Assembly (NCBI GenBank): GCA_039105265.1
Contig: JAPFFF010000018.1
Span: 682,001-746,000, forward strand
DNA: 64,000 nucleotides
Direction: 5' to 3'
DNA from: Tritrichomonas musculus
Lineage: Eukaryota > Parabasalia > Tritrichomonadida > Tritrichomonadidae
Shown here: in pieces, positions 9,464 to 20,200 of the stretch
Layout: each line of letters starts with the position of its first letter
How positions within the stretch are numbered: position 1 is the stretch's first letter
The notes under the pieces: generated by a model
Told to the model about the DNA's origin: nothing
Seen by the model: only the letters and a program-made list of their open reading frames with translations
Database searches by the model: none
Program-made: the position numbers and the translations under genes

Positions 9464-10480
9464 TATATCAAAGGTGGGCTGAGAGTAGATAAAAACTAGG
9501 ATTCTTGTCATAATCATTCTTAATTTCGGCATGGATCTTCTCTTGATTTTTTTTTTTTTTTTTTTTTGCTTTAATATGTTTCGTTGTATGATACTTTGGC
9601 TTAGCAGTTGAGAATGTATAAACAGAAATATTTTGAAATTTGCTTAAAAGCATACTCGATTGCGTTTGGGTTGATATGCTTAAACGTATCACTCTCGAAT
9701 GTAGCTAATCATATATCCATTACTTATATTTGATATTTTACTGTTTAATCCTATGGTATAAACAACATGTTTACCAATAATTGCATATAAAAATTGTTGA
9801 GCTTAGGCATAAGTATTTAGTGAACTAGAAGTGCTATCTATTTTTGTATTCAATTCTTCCGTTTCACTTTTTAATACATATTTTTCACCATATTGGGTAG
9901 ATGTTAAATAAATAGTCAAATCAACAGGTTAATGAATATCTGTCGAAGACAACAAAATGCAGATTTGATATCAAAGATACATTCAAATAATTATGCATCG
10001 GAGTCCAAATATAATTTGTGAAGTTCAACATTCTTTAAATCTTACAGGATCTGTACTAGAACAACCCAAAATTGGTCGACTGTCAAAAAAAGCAATCTGT
10101 TATATTTTTTATTGTTGAACAAACCTTTGCATATTCAATGAAAATAAATATAAGTCGAACAATGAAATGAGAGGCGAATGCGTTCTTAGTTTCCTTCCTT
10201 CTATTCAATAACCATTTTTGATAGAAATTCAGATAATTAAAAGATGAAACTTTTACTACTCTGTTTTAATTCATTGAAACAATTTACCGTTCATAGGTTT
10301 TTATTGCCAGTCACGTTTTGAGCTAGGTTCAAACAAACTTGGGTTTTGACTTACATGCAATGAATACAATCCTAAAGCAGTGATACAACAAGAAAACTTT
10401 GCTACATCTGAGATGGCATGAGAAATGATTGGTTTGAACTATTAGCCATATATTTATATTTAATATTCCACAGAAAATTT
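9464..10480 (-). pseudogene. decayed coding remnant right of the mariner, unknown family
   Basis: The minus strand carries short protein-like pieces: ATFESDTFKHINPNAIEYAF and a shifted continuation AKPKYHTTKHIKAKKKKKK, then EKIHAEIKNDYDKN, interrupted by stops, a 21-base T run (A run on this strand, 9548-9568) and frame changes. It is the other flank of the mariner target. No family is recognised; it could belong with the remnant at 7500-8191 as one older gene or transposon split by the mariner, but this is not proven. Confidence 0.25.
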
Positions 10481-10540
10481 AGGAAAGTATGTTGAAATAA
10501 GCTTGTAAAATATACCCAAATGTAAAAAAAAGACCTGGTC

Positions 10541-11878
10541 TTGGTGATTCTTTCTGGTCTTTTGGCGATTTTAATTAATCTTTTAAAAAGTTATTTCTTA
10601 TGAATTATTAAATAAAATGATTAAATGATATTTGATGAAATAATAATTCAATTTACGAATCAACATTCAATAAATTCAATGAATTTATTTAATTACTTGG
10701 CTATATATATTCATAAAAATATAAATACTATTAATATTTCAATGCATTATTTCAATGCATTATTTATTATTCGGCTATATATATTCATAAAAATATAAAT
10801 ACTATTACTATTTTAAATACATTTTATATCGGTATATATTTAAAATATAAATGAAAAAAAATTATTTTCAATTGAAAAAATGCTTTTATTGATTTTATTA
10901 TATATTTATATCTTATTTTTTTTTTTTTTATTTTATATATGATATTTTGAAAGCTTTACAAATCACCATCGCCAAAAAAACCGTTTTGGTGATCTCCAAA
11001 ATATATGTAAACTATTCAAAATTGAATGCTGTCGCCAAAAGCCCAAGACCTGGGCTTTTGGTGAAATCGGTTATTTGGCTTTTCATCATCAATATAAATG
11101 AGCTTTTTATTATTATTTTATATGTTATATTATACAAATCATACAATTATTTTGTAATATTCAAAAAATAACATTTTTTTACTGAGAAAATCTTATCGAT
11201 TATAAATATGACTTTTGATAAAACTCATTTAATTCCTCTTTCAAATAATTCAATGGTTTATGACAATAATAAATATTAATAAAATTTATTTGACAATAAT
11301 ATGGTTACATTTGGTGATTTTTAAAACCCAAAAAACGTTTATTTCACCAAATTTACAAGCTTATCAAGTTGAAAAGCTAATTACATTACTTTTATTCTAA
11401 ATTATTAAATATTATGATAAATCAATCTTTTTATCTTTTTATTTTTTTATTTTAATCGTTTAAGACAAAAAAAGGTCAATTTTAAATAAATTCAATTTTT
11501 AAAAATTGAATGCACTTTGGTATAAAAATGCTTTTTTTTTTTTTTTGAGAAAAACAAATTGAATACTTTTTAGAATAAAAATGGTAATTTTGAAGTCTAC
11601 CATGATGAAACTTCTTTATTAGTAATAAATATGAATATAGAATGCTATTTTTTTATAAAAATAATCACGTTAATTTCATTTTTCTAAGATATATTTATTT
11701 TGAATTTTATCATACCGAATATTTTTTCTGTTCTCAATTTGGTATCGAATGTTTTTTTCTGAATATTACACCGTTACTTCTTTCTATATGAAATTCAATT
11801 TTAATAAGCCAAATAAAAATTAAAGAGTTTTGTAATAATAACTAATATTATACATTTTTAGAACATTATTTCACCAAA
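10541..11878. promoter_or_regulatory. cluster of TTTGGYGA motifs, many as inverted pairs
   Basis: TTTGG(T/C)GA or its reverse complement occurs at 10561, 10969, 10985, 11032, 11057, 11310, 11344 and 11871, with shorter matches at 10541 and 10963. Three pairs face each other: 10968-10993, 11032-11064 and 11310-11351. The middle pair forms a hairpin with 14-base arms (one mismatch) and a 5-base loop, AGACC. The cluster ends about 145 bp before the ABCA gene at 12023. It could be a protein-binding array, a replication-related site, or the ends of decayed inverted-repeat elements; function is unknown. Confidence 0.4.
10699..10807. repeat. 35-base direct repeat, period 74, with a 13-base tandem between copies
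   Basis: The 35 bases beginning ggctatatatattcataaaa occur at 10699-10733 and again at 10773-10807. Between them aatgcattatttc is repeated in tandem (10741-10766, the last base of the second copy differing). Confidence 0.8.
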
Positions 11879-12022
11879 AATACGTCAACAACTTTATTTG
11901 TTTTATCGATATTTAATTCAAAAATTTTAATAATTTTAAACAAATTCTGAATATGTAAAGAAGATTTTCTGTCCGAACAGAAATGGCTTTTTGATATCAT
12001 TTTAATTTTTAATCATTATATA

Positions 12023-14536
12023 ATGGGCAAGCTTCAAGAAATCTTCCCTGTAAAACACTTTCAAGCAATTCTTTTCAGGAGGCTAACTTTAGTTAAGCGT
12101 TCACTTAAGTCAGTAATTATCTCTATTGTTGGAACATTAATTTTTTCTCTTTTGGCTATTGTTCTTCAATGGTTAATGATTGTTCTTATGAATCCTAAAC
12201 ATAGAATTCCTAATTTTGATATATACTATAACTCACCAAAAGATTTAATCTATGTTGGAGATACTCAAAATGCTTTTGTTAAACAACTTCAAGATAAACT
12301 AAAAACATTATTTAAAGAAGATACAGGGATTGAACCAACTGTTACTCATTTTGAATCTTCACAAATTTTTAATGATCAGTTATACCAAAATTTGACTGAA
12401 GGAAGATTTGTATATAGTGCACCATTTGTTGTTGATTACCAAAGAACAGAATCGCCTTATCAGTTACTAGTCCTTTATAATTCAACTTCTGTTTATAGTT
12501 CAGAAGAAGAACAAATTTATTATGGCGTATCAAATATAAATCGTGCTCTTTGGAAAATGCAGTTTGGAGATGATAAATCATTCACTTTTAAATTTTCTAA
12601 ACTTCAACGCCGATTGATTCAACGTATATTTGGTCAATTAGGCCCAATGCTTATTGCTTGCGGGCTAATATCAATAGTTCCATTAATTATATCACAACCA
12701 ATTACGGATATTAATGGTGAAGTCAGACAATACATGGTTTCATGCACATTAAAAATATTACCATATTGGGTTGCAACATTTCTCATTGATATCGTTATTT
12801 GGGTTGCAATAACCACCATCATTTGGGCGATTTTCAATGCTGCTATGATTACCTCATTTCATGACAATCTTTTTAGTTCATGGTATGTATTAACATTTGT
12901 TGGCCCATCATTTTTATTATTTATTTATTGCTTTTCATTTCTATTTTCTTCACCAGATTCAGCTCCACGCCAAGCTTTTATGATTCTAATTTTGATTTTG
13001 ATTATTCCAGTTATCGTAGTTATTATTAGAGATGAGAACAACCCAGAATGGCTAGACTGGATTTATTCCCTATTTCCTCAAATTTCAATCCAGCAGCTCC
13101 TTGGAACAATTTTAACATTTATGGGCAATCAAAAGAAAGATTTTAGCTTCTATTGGTCATATCCGTCATCACGGCCTTATCTTGTTATGCAGTGGGTTGA
13201 CATTATTATTTACATCATTGTTCTCACACTTATTGAAATGTTCCGACTTTCAGTTCAACGAAAAAATGCGAAAAAATCTTTCGGTGATTATCACGACTTT
13301 TTCAAAGAGGCCAAATCAAAGCATCCAGTAACTCCAGAAGCTCATCAGATGGAAAGGGAGGTTCACGAATCTACTGATTATGCAGTTCGAATCAACGAAG
13401 TCTCTCGTCTTTTCATAAATACAGCAGGAGAACCAATTCCAGCCGTTAATTGCGTTTCATTAGGTGTCAAAGAAGGCTCATTATTTGGCTTCCTTGGAGC
13501 TAACGGTGCAGGAAAGACTACTTTGATCCGAATGATCACTGGAATGCTTCCACCTTCGGATGGAACAATAGAGATCATGGGAACAAAGATTGAAGAATTA
13601 ACTGATCCAACCATATTATCAATTTGCCCTCAATTTAATAATCATTTATGCATGGAAATGACACCAAGAGAACATTTCAAGCTTTATTCACTTCTATTTC
13701 AGATGAATCCTAAAAAGACCAAAGAATCAACTGAAAATCTTATGAAAATTCTCGAACTAGAAGAGTTAGGAGACAAACCAATTCGTGAATTAAGTGGCGG
13801 TGATGTTCGAAAACTAGCAATTGCTCTTTCTTTCCTTGGTCCAGCTAAAATTATCTTACTTGATGAACCTACAGCTTCACTAGATCCAGTTGCACGTCAT
13901 CATGTTCATGACATGATTCTTGAATATAAAGGAATGAAGACATTTATGCTTTGTACACACTTATTAAGTGAAGCAGAAAACTTGTGCGATACAATTTCAA
14001 TTATGATTAAGGGAACTGTTTATACTGTTGGATCACCTGAATATTTAACTCATAAATTTGGTACCGAATATAAAGTTGATGTAATGTTAGATGATGATCT
14101 TCAAGAAGATGAAGAAAAATGCGATAACTTTTTCAGGGATAATCTTCCTTCTGCAGTACTCTCAATTAAAAGACCAAAAGCTAGAATTTATTCAATCCCA
14201 GCTAGCGATATAAAACTTCCTGCTCTTTTCAGACTGATGCAGAAAGGATCTGAAGGTGATTATGGATTCTCATATTATACTTGCTCGTGTTCTTCACTTG
14301 AAAGTGTATTCATGGAAATCGTTAGAATGTCAGAAAGTGGTGATGGCGAAATGCTTAATATTGGTAATAATGGAATGGATGAAAAGAAAGAAGATGATGA
14401 TCCTAATTTTAATAATAATGACAAACCAAAATTAAAATCTAATTCACCTCCAAAAAATGACGTTGAACATGAAAGAGGTGAAATTTCCAATTCCGATTCA
14501 ATGGAAAGTTTATATAATGATTCAAACTCGGTATGA
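12023..14536 (+). CDS. ABCA-type ABC half-transporter
   Basis: 837 residues, one membrane domain followed by one ATPase domain, i.e. half of a classical ABCA protein. A first membrane helix lies at about 30-55. A roughly 140-residue extracytoplasmic loop follows, then about five helices between 200 and 405 and an amphipathic linker. The nucleotide-binding domain (about 452-680) is complete: Walker A GANGAGKT at 492-499, Q-loop Gln 537, signature LSGGDVRKL at 590-598, Walker B ILLDEP at 611-616, and H-loop His 646. It should form a dimer and move lipids or amphiphiles across a membrane using ATP; substrate unknown. The C-tail (775-837) is Asp/Asn/Ser-rich. The start is supported by TCATTATA five bases before the ATG. 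Small ABCA proteins are amplified in parabasalids. Confidence 0.93.
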   Translation: MGKLQEIFPVKHFQAILFRRLTLVKRSLKSVIISIVGTLIFSLLAIVLQWLMIVLMNPKHRIPNFDIYYNSPKDLIYVGDTQNAFVKQLQDKLKTLFKEDTGIEPTVTHFESSQIFNDQLYQNLTEGRFVYSAPFVVDYQRTESPYQLLVLYNSTSVYSSEEEQIYYGVSNINRALWKMQFGDDKSFTFKFSKLQRRLIQRIFGQLGPMLIACGLISIVPLIISQPITDINGEVRQYMVSCTLKILPYWVATFLIDIVIWVAITTIIWAIFNAAMITSFHDNLFSSWYVLTFVGPSFLLFIYCFSFLFSSPDSAPRQAFMILILILIIPVIVVIIRDENNPEWLDWIYSLFPQISIQQLLGTILTFMGNQKKDFSFYWSYPSSRPYLVMQWVDIIIYIIVLTLIEMFRLSVQRKNAKKSFGDYHDFFKEAKSKHPVTPEAHQMEREVHESTDYAVRINEVSRLFINTAGEPIPAVNCVSLGVKEGSLFGFLGANGAGKTTLIRMITGMLPPSDGTIEIMGTKIEELTDPTILSICPQFNNHLCMEMTPREHFKLYSLLFQMNPKKTKESTENLMKILELEELGDKPIRELSGGDVRKLAIALSFLGPAKIILLDEPTASLDPVARHHVHDMILEYKGMKTFMLCTHLLSEAENLCDTISIMIKGTVYTVGSPEYLTHKFGTEYKVDVMLDDDLQEDEEKCDNFFRDNLPSAVLSIKRPKARIYSIPASDIKLPALFRLMQKGSEGDYGFSYYTCSCSSLESVFMEIVRMSESGDGEMLNIGNNGMDEKKEDDDPNFNNNDKPKLKSNSPPKNDVEHERGEISNSDSMESLYNDSNSV

Positions 14537-15273
14537 CTTTTTTTATTTTTTATGGTTTTATATATAAATATCATTTCGCTTGTATTTTAAAATAAGCTTT
14601 AGCTTTTTTTTTTTTTTTTTAACGCACCAGATTTTCATTGAAAAGATTTCTTTAATAAAGATTCAAAATATATGTTGATGATAAAGCCAATAACAATGTT
14701 AAAATATACTTCAAAATTTGAAAATCAATTAACTTTTAATAATTTTTTCGTCATTCTAATTGACATAAATTGCCCTTCGGAAGTTTTAAAAATTACGTTC
14801 TCTTCAAACTTTTTCAATGAAATAGACCAAGAAAAAAAATCAATTACGTTTTACGATTACGTCTACGTGAAAATAATTGGAATACGCCTTTTTTAGAAAA
14901 AGTTAATAAAAAGTTGTATTTGAAAAATTAAAATATTTATCTTTAAATATAAATATTTTATCCTTTCAAATTTGAGAGTTCTAGCTTAGAGGTTAAATAA
15001 AAATTGAGGCCAAAGTATTGAGTTCGAAAATAAACCTCTTTGCTTTTTTTTATTTTTATATAAATTATGTAATTACGTTTCATTTCGGCAATTTTTACAA
15101 AAATCCATAAATTATGTAATTTAATACGTCTTTTCATTGAATTTTATAAAAATCAAATTACGTTTGAAGGGTAAGACATAAATATAATACTTTTGAATGC
15201 ATAACTGGCCGATCATTTTCATTAAAAAAGTTGAAAATTTGTCTTTAATTTATTATTTTTAGATTTTCTCAAA
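14537..15273. other. intergenic with T run and repeated AATTACGTT motif
   Basis: No gene is supported. An 18-base T run lies at 14603-14620. AATTACGTT occurs at 14791, 14842, 15071 and 15156, with related GATTACGTC at 14854. A 15-base direct repeat ataaattatgtaatt lies at 15060 and 15107. These are upstream of the pseudokinase gene and may be cis-elements. Confidence 0.45.
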
Positions 15274-17115
15274 ATGGCTGCGATTATTGATATTACAAAT
15301 TTAACCTTTGATCCAAGCAAGTACACTGAAGTTAAAGATTTAGACTTCCTTGGAAATGAATTATCAGGAAAACTAAAAGTGGTTATTGACCAAAATGGAA
15401 AACAGTATTTACGAGCAGAATACGATATTTCATTTGTTGAAGATCAAAAAGTATTTTTTAGAAACATATCTTTTTTATCTAATTTCTCGCATCCTTGCAT
15501 TGCCAAATTGGAAGGATTTTCGTTTTTTGGAGTTAATGAAAATTTAGGTACTTTTACTATTTTATCAGAATACCCAGAAAATGAATTTTTATTAGAGTTT
15601 CTTGAAAAAGTCAAAAAAGGAATTATTCCATCTTTTGATGATACAGCAAAATCCAAATTTTTATTTGGAACTGCATTTATTGGATATTTTTTGCATTCAA
15701 GAGGAATCATCCATCGATGCTTTGCGCCTCCTTCGTTTGGAGTAACCAAAGATCTAGAACCTATTTTAATGACAATGAGCAGCTCCAAATCATTATCGCA
15801 GAACATTAATCAGACAATTTTAGGTGGCAATGTTCCCTGGACTGCTCCAGAAACTGATGAAACAGATCTTATTCAAGATCCACAATTTAATAATAGAGCA
15901 GATGTTTTTTCATTCGGAACACTTATTTATTACTTACTTACCGGAGAGGTCCCTTTTGTAAAAGATACTAAAGGATGTTTTCAACAAATGAAAAACAAAA
16001 AAAAAGCAAGCGAGTTTATACCAACTAATATTCCAGAAGAATTATCTGAGTTACTTAAAGAGTGTTGGCAATCTAATCCCGCATTAAGACCACATTTTTC
16101 AGATATTTTGACTGGTTTTCAATCTCATTTATATTTGTTCCCAGGCACAAATTTGGATGAATTTGATTCATATGTAGAAAAGCTTTTTTCATTTAAAACC
16201 CCAGCACCTGTTGCCAAAATTGCCTCTCATAATGAACATCTACTTAATTCAGTTAAAACTATTTATCATTCAGTTATTGACACTTATAAATTGAAATATA
16301 ATTCTAAAATTCTGAACGCTTTATATACTATTCGAGATCAAACTGAAGAATATGAACCATTAATTATACATATTTCACGCCCTGGCGGCAATCTAAAAAA
16401 ATGGTTACGCGTTCCACCTTTTATGTTTGCAGCTTCTTTATGCAGCAAAGTGAAAGAAGTTTATGGAATTCCTGAAACTTTTCAAAAAATTGAAATTAAT
16501 GATAAAATATTGATTGACGAACCTTTCCTTACGATGGAACAACTTAGAATAAAAACTGGAGACTACTTGAAAGTTTATAATTCTTTTGGAAGCAAAGCTC
16601 TTGGATCAAACGTATTAAATCTTCATATTCGAGATACTGATGTATCATTAGCATATCTTAAAGATGACACAATTGATATACTAATTAATGATATTAGTTT
16701 TTCGACAAGGATTCCTCCTGAATTCATAAAACTTAAATTCAAAGGAAAAGAATTCAAATCTAGCATACTAGATAAAAAGAAACCTAGTACGGATGCATCA
16801 GAAAAAGAAGAGCCAGAGTCATTAGAGAAATTAGGAATCAATGAAAACGATATGATCCAAGTTGAAACTACTTTTCCAAACAACCCATTCAAAATTACTC
16901 TTGAATTTATTGATGGAAGCGAAAAGGTTGCAATTGATGCTTACCCAACAATGAAAATACAAGACATGATGAAATTAGCTAAAATAAATACTCTGAATTG
17001 TTGTGCATATTACAATAAGGAAATACTTTCATTATATAAATCATTTGCTGATTACCACATTATGGAATCAACCACAGTTATGATTCATTCCATTAGAAGA
17101 TCTGATAAAGATTAA
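15274..17115 (+). CDS. pseudokinase (TKL-like) with three ubiquitin-like folds
   Basis: 613 residues. Residues about 20-285 follow a protein-kinase fold: WTAPET at 189-194 is the APE segment, and RADVFSFGTLIYYLLTGEVP plus LKECWQSNPALRP are typical TKL C-lobe motifs. The catalytic loop reads IIHRCFAPPSFGV, so the HRD aspartate is Cys 149 and the catalytic-loop Asn is missing. The DFG segment is replaced by MTMSSSKS, and no Gly-rich loop or VAxK lysine is evident. It is therefore very likely catalytically dead. Three beta-grasp segments follow at about 361-436, 447-534 and 538-607, each with a ubiquitin-like strand-helix-strand pattern. The role is probably scaffolding or regulation of an active kinase or ubiquitin pathway; that is inference. 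The start has TTTTCTCAAA directly before the ATG. Confidence 0.8.
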   Translation: MAAIIDITNLTFDPSKYTEVKDLDFLGNELSGKLKVVIDQNGKQYLRAEYDISFVEDQKVFFRNISFLSNFSHPCIAKLEGFSFFGVNENLGTFTILSEYPENEFLLEFLEKVKKGIIPSFDDTAKSKFLFGTAFIGYFLHSRGIIHRCFAPPSFGVTKDLEPILMTMSSSKSLSQNINQTILGGNVPWTAPETDETDLIQDPQFNNRADVFSFGTLIYYLLTGEVPFVKDTKGCFQQMKNKKKASEFIPTNIPEELSELLKECWQSNPALRPHFSDILTGFQSHLYLFPGTNLDEFDSYVEKLFSFKTPAPVAKIASHNEHLLNSVKTIYHSVIDTYKLKYNSKILNALYTIRDQTEEYEPLIIHISRPGGNLKKWLRVPPFMFAASLCSKVKEVYGIPETFQKIEINDKILIDEPFLTMEQLRIKTGDYLKVYNSFGSKALGSNVLNLHIRDTDVSLAYLKDDTIDILINDISFSTRIPPEFIKLKFKGKEFKSSILDKKKPSTDASEKEEPESLEKLGINENDMIQVETTFPNNPFKITLEFIDGSEKVAIDAYPTMKIQDMMKLAKINTLNCCAYYNKEILSLYKSFADYHIMESTTVMIHSIRRSDKD

Positions 17116-17201
17116 GGTTTATTTAATAAAAATATTATTTGTTTTAATTATTTGATAATTCACCACTAATTCACCATTTTGCCAATCGAAAAGTGATTTA
17201 A

Positions 17202-20200
17202 ATGTCTGATGATTCTGAACTATCAATCGCAGGTACTAAAACGCCAATAGTAAACGAAGAAAATGACAATGATTCATTAGTATATCGTAATCAATTTTTT
17301 ATAATTTCAGCAACGTCTGTTTCCATGATCTTTATTTTATTATTTTTTGCGCTTGTCGCTCCTTGGTGGATTTCAAGAGATGAGTCAGTAAAAACAATTC
17401 AATATTTAGTTTCAGAAAGAATTTCTACATCATCAAAGGCATTTGCTAACGCAACTGAATATTTAATGAAAAAGTATGAAATCGCATGTACACAACTAAA
17501 AGGACTTTCATACGATCCAAATGTTACTAGCTGCTCTCCAAGCGGAATTCAAAATTTTATTCGCTATGCTCAAACAATGAAATCCGCTTTAACTCCAAAC
17601 CCATATCGATTTTATTTAATTCATAATCAAACTGCTGGCTGCCAATTAGAATTAGCACAACAAAATTCGATATCATTCAAACTTTATATGATTCTTCCCT
17701 ACAATCAAACTCATGATCAGATAAAAATATTTGATGAAAAAACGGATTTTTCACCAGATCGTTTCGAACCAGATAATAATGAATATGGAATATTGCTAAA
17801 ATATATTAGTATTAAGGATAGTTATATGAGATTGCCCAATGACCAAATATTATACGACGAACCTTATTGGACAAGCGGCATTTCTACTTTTGGGAACTTG
17901 AAAGATAATCGAACCTTAACATTTATATATCCTCAAATAAATTTTACTCACGTGCATTCAACAACTATCAGCGGAATTGAACTTTTGAATATAGAAATAC
18001 TTGATATTTTGGATGATCTTCATTCATCAAGCCAGGTAAATTGGATTATTCTAGATCATAAAAATCAAATATTAATAGATAAAGAACTAGGAGCGATTTA
18101 TCCAAATCATATTATTTCGCAAACTCCTCAATATCCAAATATTGAAAATTCACCTAATATTAAATGGAAAGAAGCAAGTAACTTTTTTCATTTATTGAAT
18201 AAAGAAGAACCATTACTAATTAATTTGAACGATACTCAATACTATCTCATTGAAAGGTCAATTACAACATATAAAGGACATTTAATATTTGATATTTATA
18301 TGATGATTTGCTATGATGATTTATTATACGATGTTTTTAAGCGAGTCAACTACTTATTTTTAGTTGTAATTATTCTTTCTACTATTTCAATCTTCTTACA
18401 TTGGTATTTTGAACGTCGAATTATAAAAAGGCGCGATAAAAAGCTATCAATTCCGTATAAAGTAACAGATCAAGGAGGTAACAACAACATTGAACCTAGT
18501 GAGATGGATAATAATGAAGGAAATAAATATTCAGAAAATGATAACAGATATAGTGATTCCGATAAATATTTCAAACTTCCTTATTTTAATAATGGAAAGA
18601 TAGGAAATGTTATACTATCATTAAGGGAGTTAGAGTTGACGTCTCCAGAAGAAATCATGATGAATAAAATTATTGATTCATCAATTAATAATTTTTCCAA
18701 AACACAAAACAGAATTTTTTCTATTTATTACACATCTGAAAACAGTGAAAAATGCGATTTATGCAAGCACTTAAAAGGCGAGTCATATCATCAAATTATT
18801 TCAGAAGAAGTTTCAAACACTCAACAACCTCAGCAAAATTTCTTAATATACCAACAAAAAAATCAAAAATTTCGTCCTATACATAATCGCAAAGGGGATT
18901 CAAGTAATTTTTGCCCATATCAATTTATAAATTTAAAATCAGATTCGAATATTAATCAAGATTTATTAGATGAATATTACCAAGATGAATTGCTCGAAAT
19001 ATCCAACCGATATGCTAACAATAATACAAATCATTTGGAAATGGTTGACCAAGCCAATACAAAATTCAATAACAATACACAAGAAGAAATTCCATTTAAA
19101 ACATGGGATATATTGACTTTTAATCATTTTATTCCAGGCTTTTCATCTATATCAACATATGAACATGATAACTTTATTTCTCAATATGACAGCCATGATA
19201 ATGATAGTTGCACAAATGATAATCATAGTGCTAAAAATGATCAAGATAAAGATCGACATAATTTTTCAGATTCTGAAAACTTGAATAAAAACAATGATAA
19301 TTATGAAGATGACGACATTTTTTCAATAAATGACGAAAAAGATAAAATTCGAAAGAAAATTGTATTTATAGTTCTTGAATTTATTCAAGATAAAAAACTT
19401 ATATTTGAAGATATAGATCCAGATCAAATTGTAGAATTTTTACTTTATTTCTCACGAAATTTTATGATAAATTCATACAAAACATTTGAAAGCGTGAAAA
19501 CGATTGAATACCTTTTCAGCAGTGACTTCTATCAATGGATGAACAACAAACTTGATCTTTTGGCACTCATTTTAAGTGTTTTTATCCGAGACATTGGATA
19601 TTTGACGGATGAAGATATAATTGTTTATTTGAACAAAGAACGATTTAAAACCGAGATAGAAAATTCTACAGAAGAATATGAAGACAAAGAAAACAGCTCC
19701 ATGTCTAACGAAAAACAAACAGAAAACAACAATGACAATAATAATAATAATTTTAATAATCATATCAACCAAAACAATAATATTAATTTAATAACTACCA
19801 ATGACATCCCCAATATACAAAAATTCGATAATGAAAGAAATAATAAAATAGATTCTTACGCAGATAACAGCAATTATCACATGATTGGCGACTCCGATAA
19901 TAATGCTAATACCGACCACATAATCGAAAATGAGCGAGACAAGGCCAATAACAAGAAAGAAACTCAAAGTGAAAATGATTCAATGAATCAAAGCATATCC
20001 AATATTCTCAAAATGCCCATTTTTGACATCAATAGCTATTCTGACAACAATACAGAAAGGAGATATGACAATAATAATAACAACAACAACAACAATTGTG
20101 ATAACGATAACAATGACGATTTCAGTGATAGCAGCTACAAAAACAGAACTAACAATTTCCGATATCGAACTGAAAACAGTATATTTCGCAAAAAAGATGT

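Noticed and set aside
10947-11171. 74-codon plus-strand frame
   Set aside because: Overlaps the motif hairpins and ends in AT-rich low complexity; no support as a gene.
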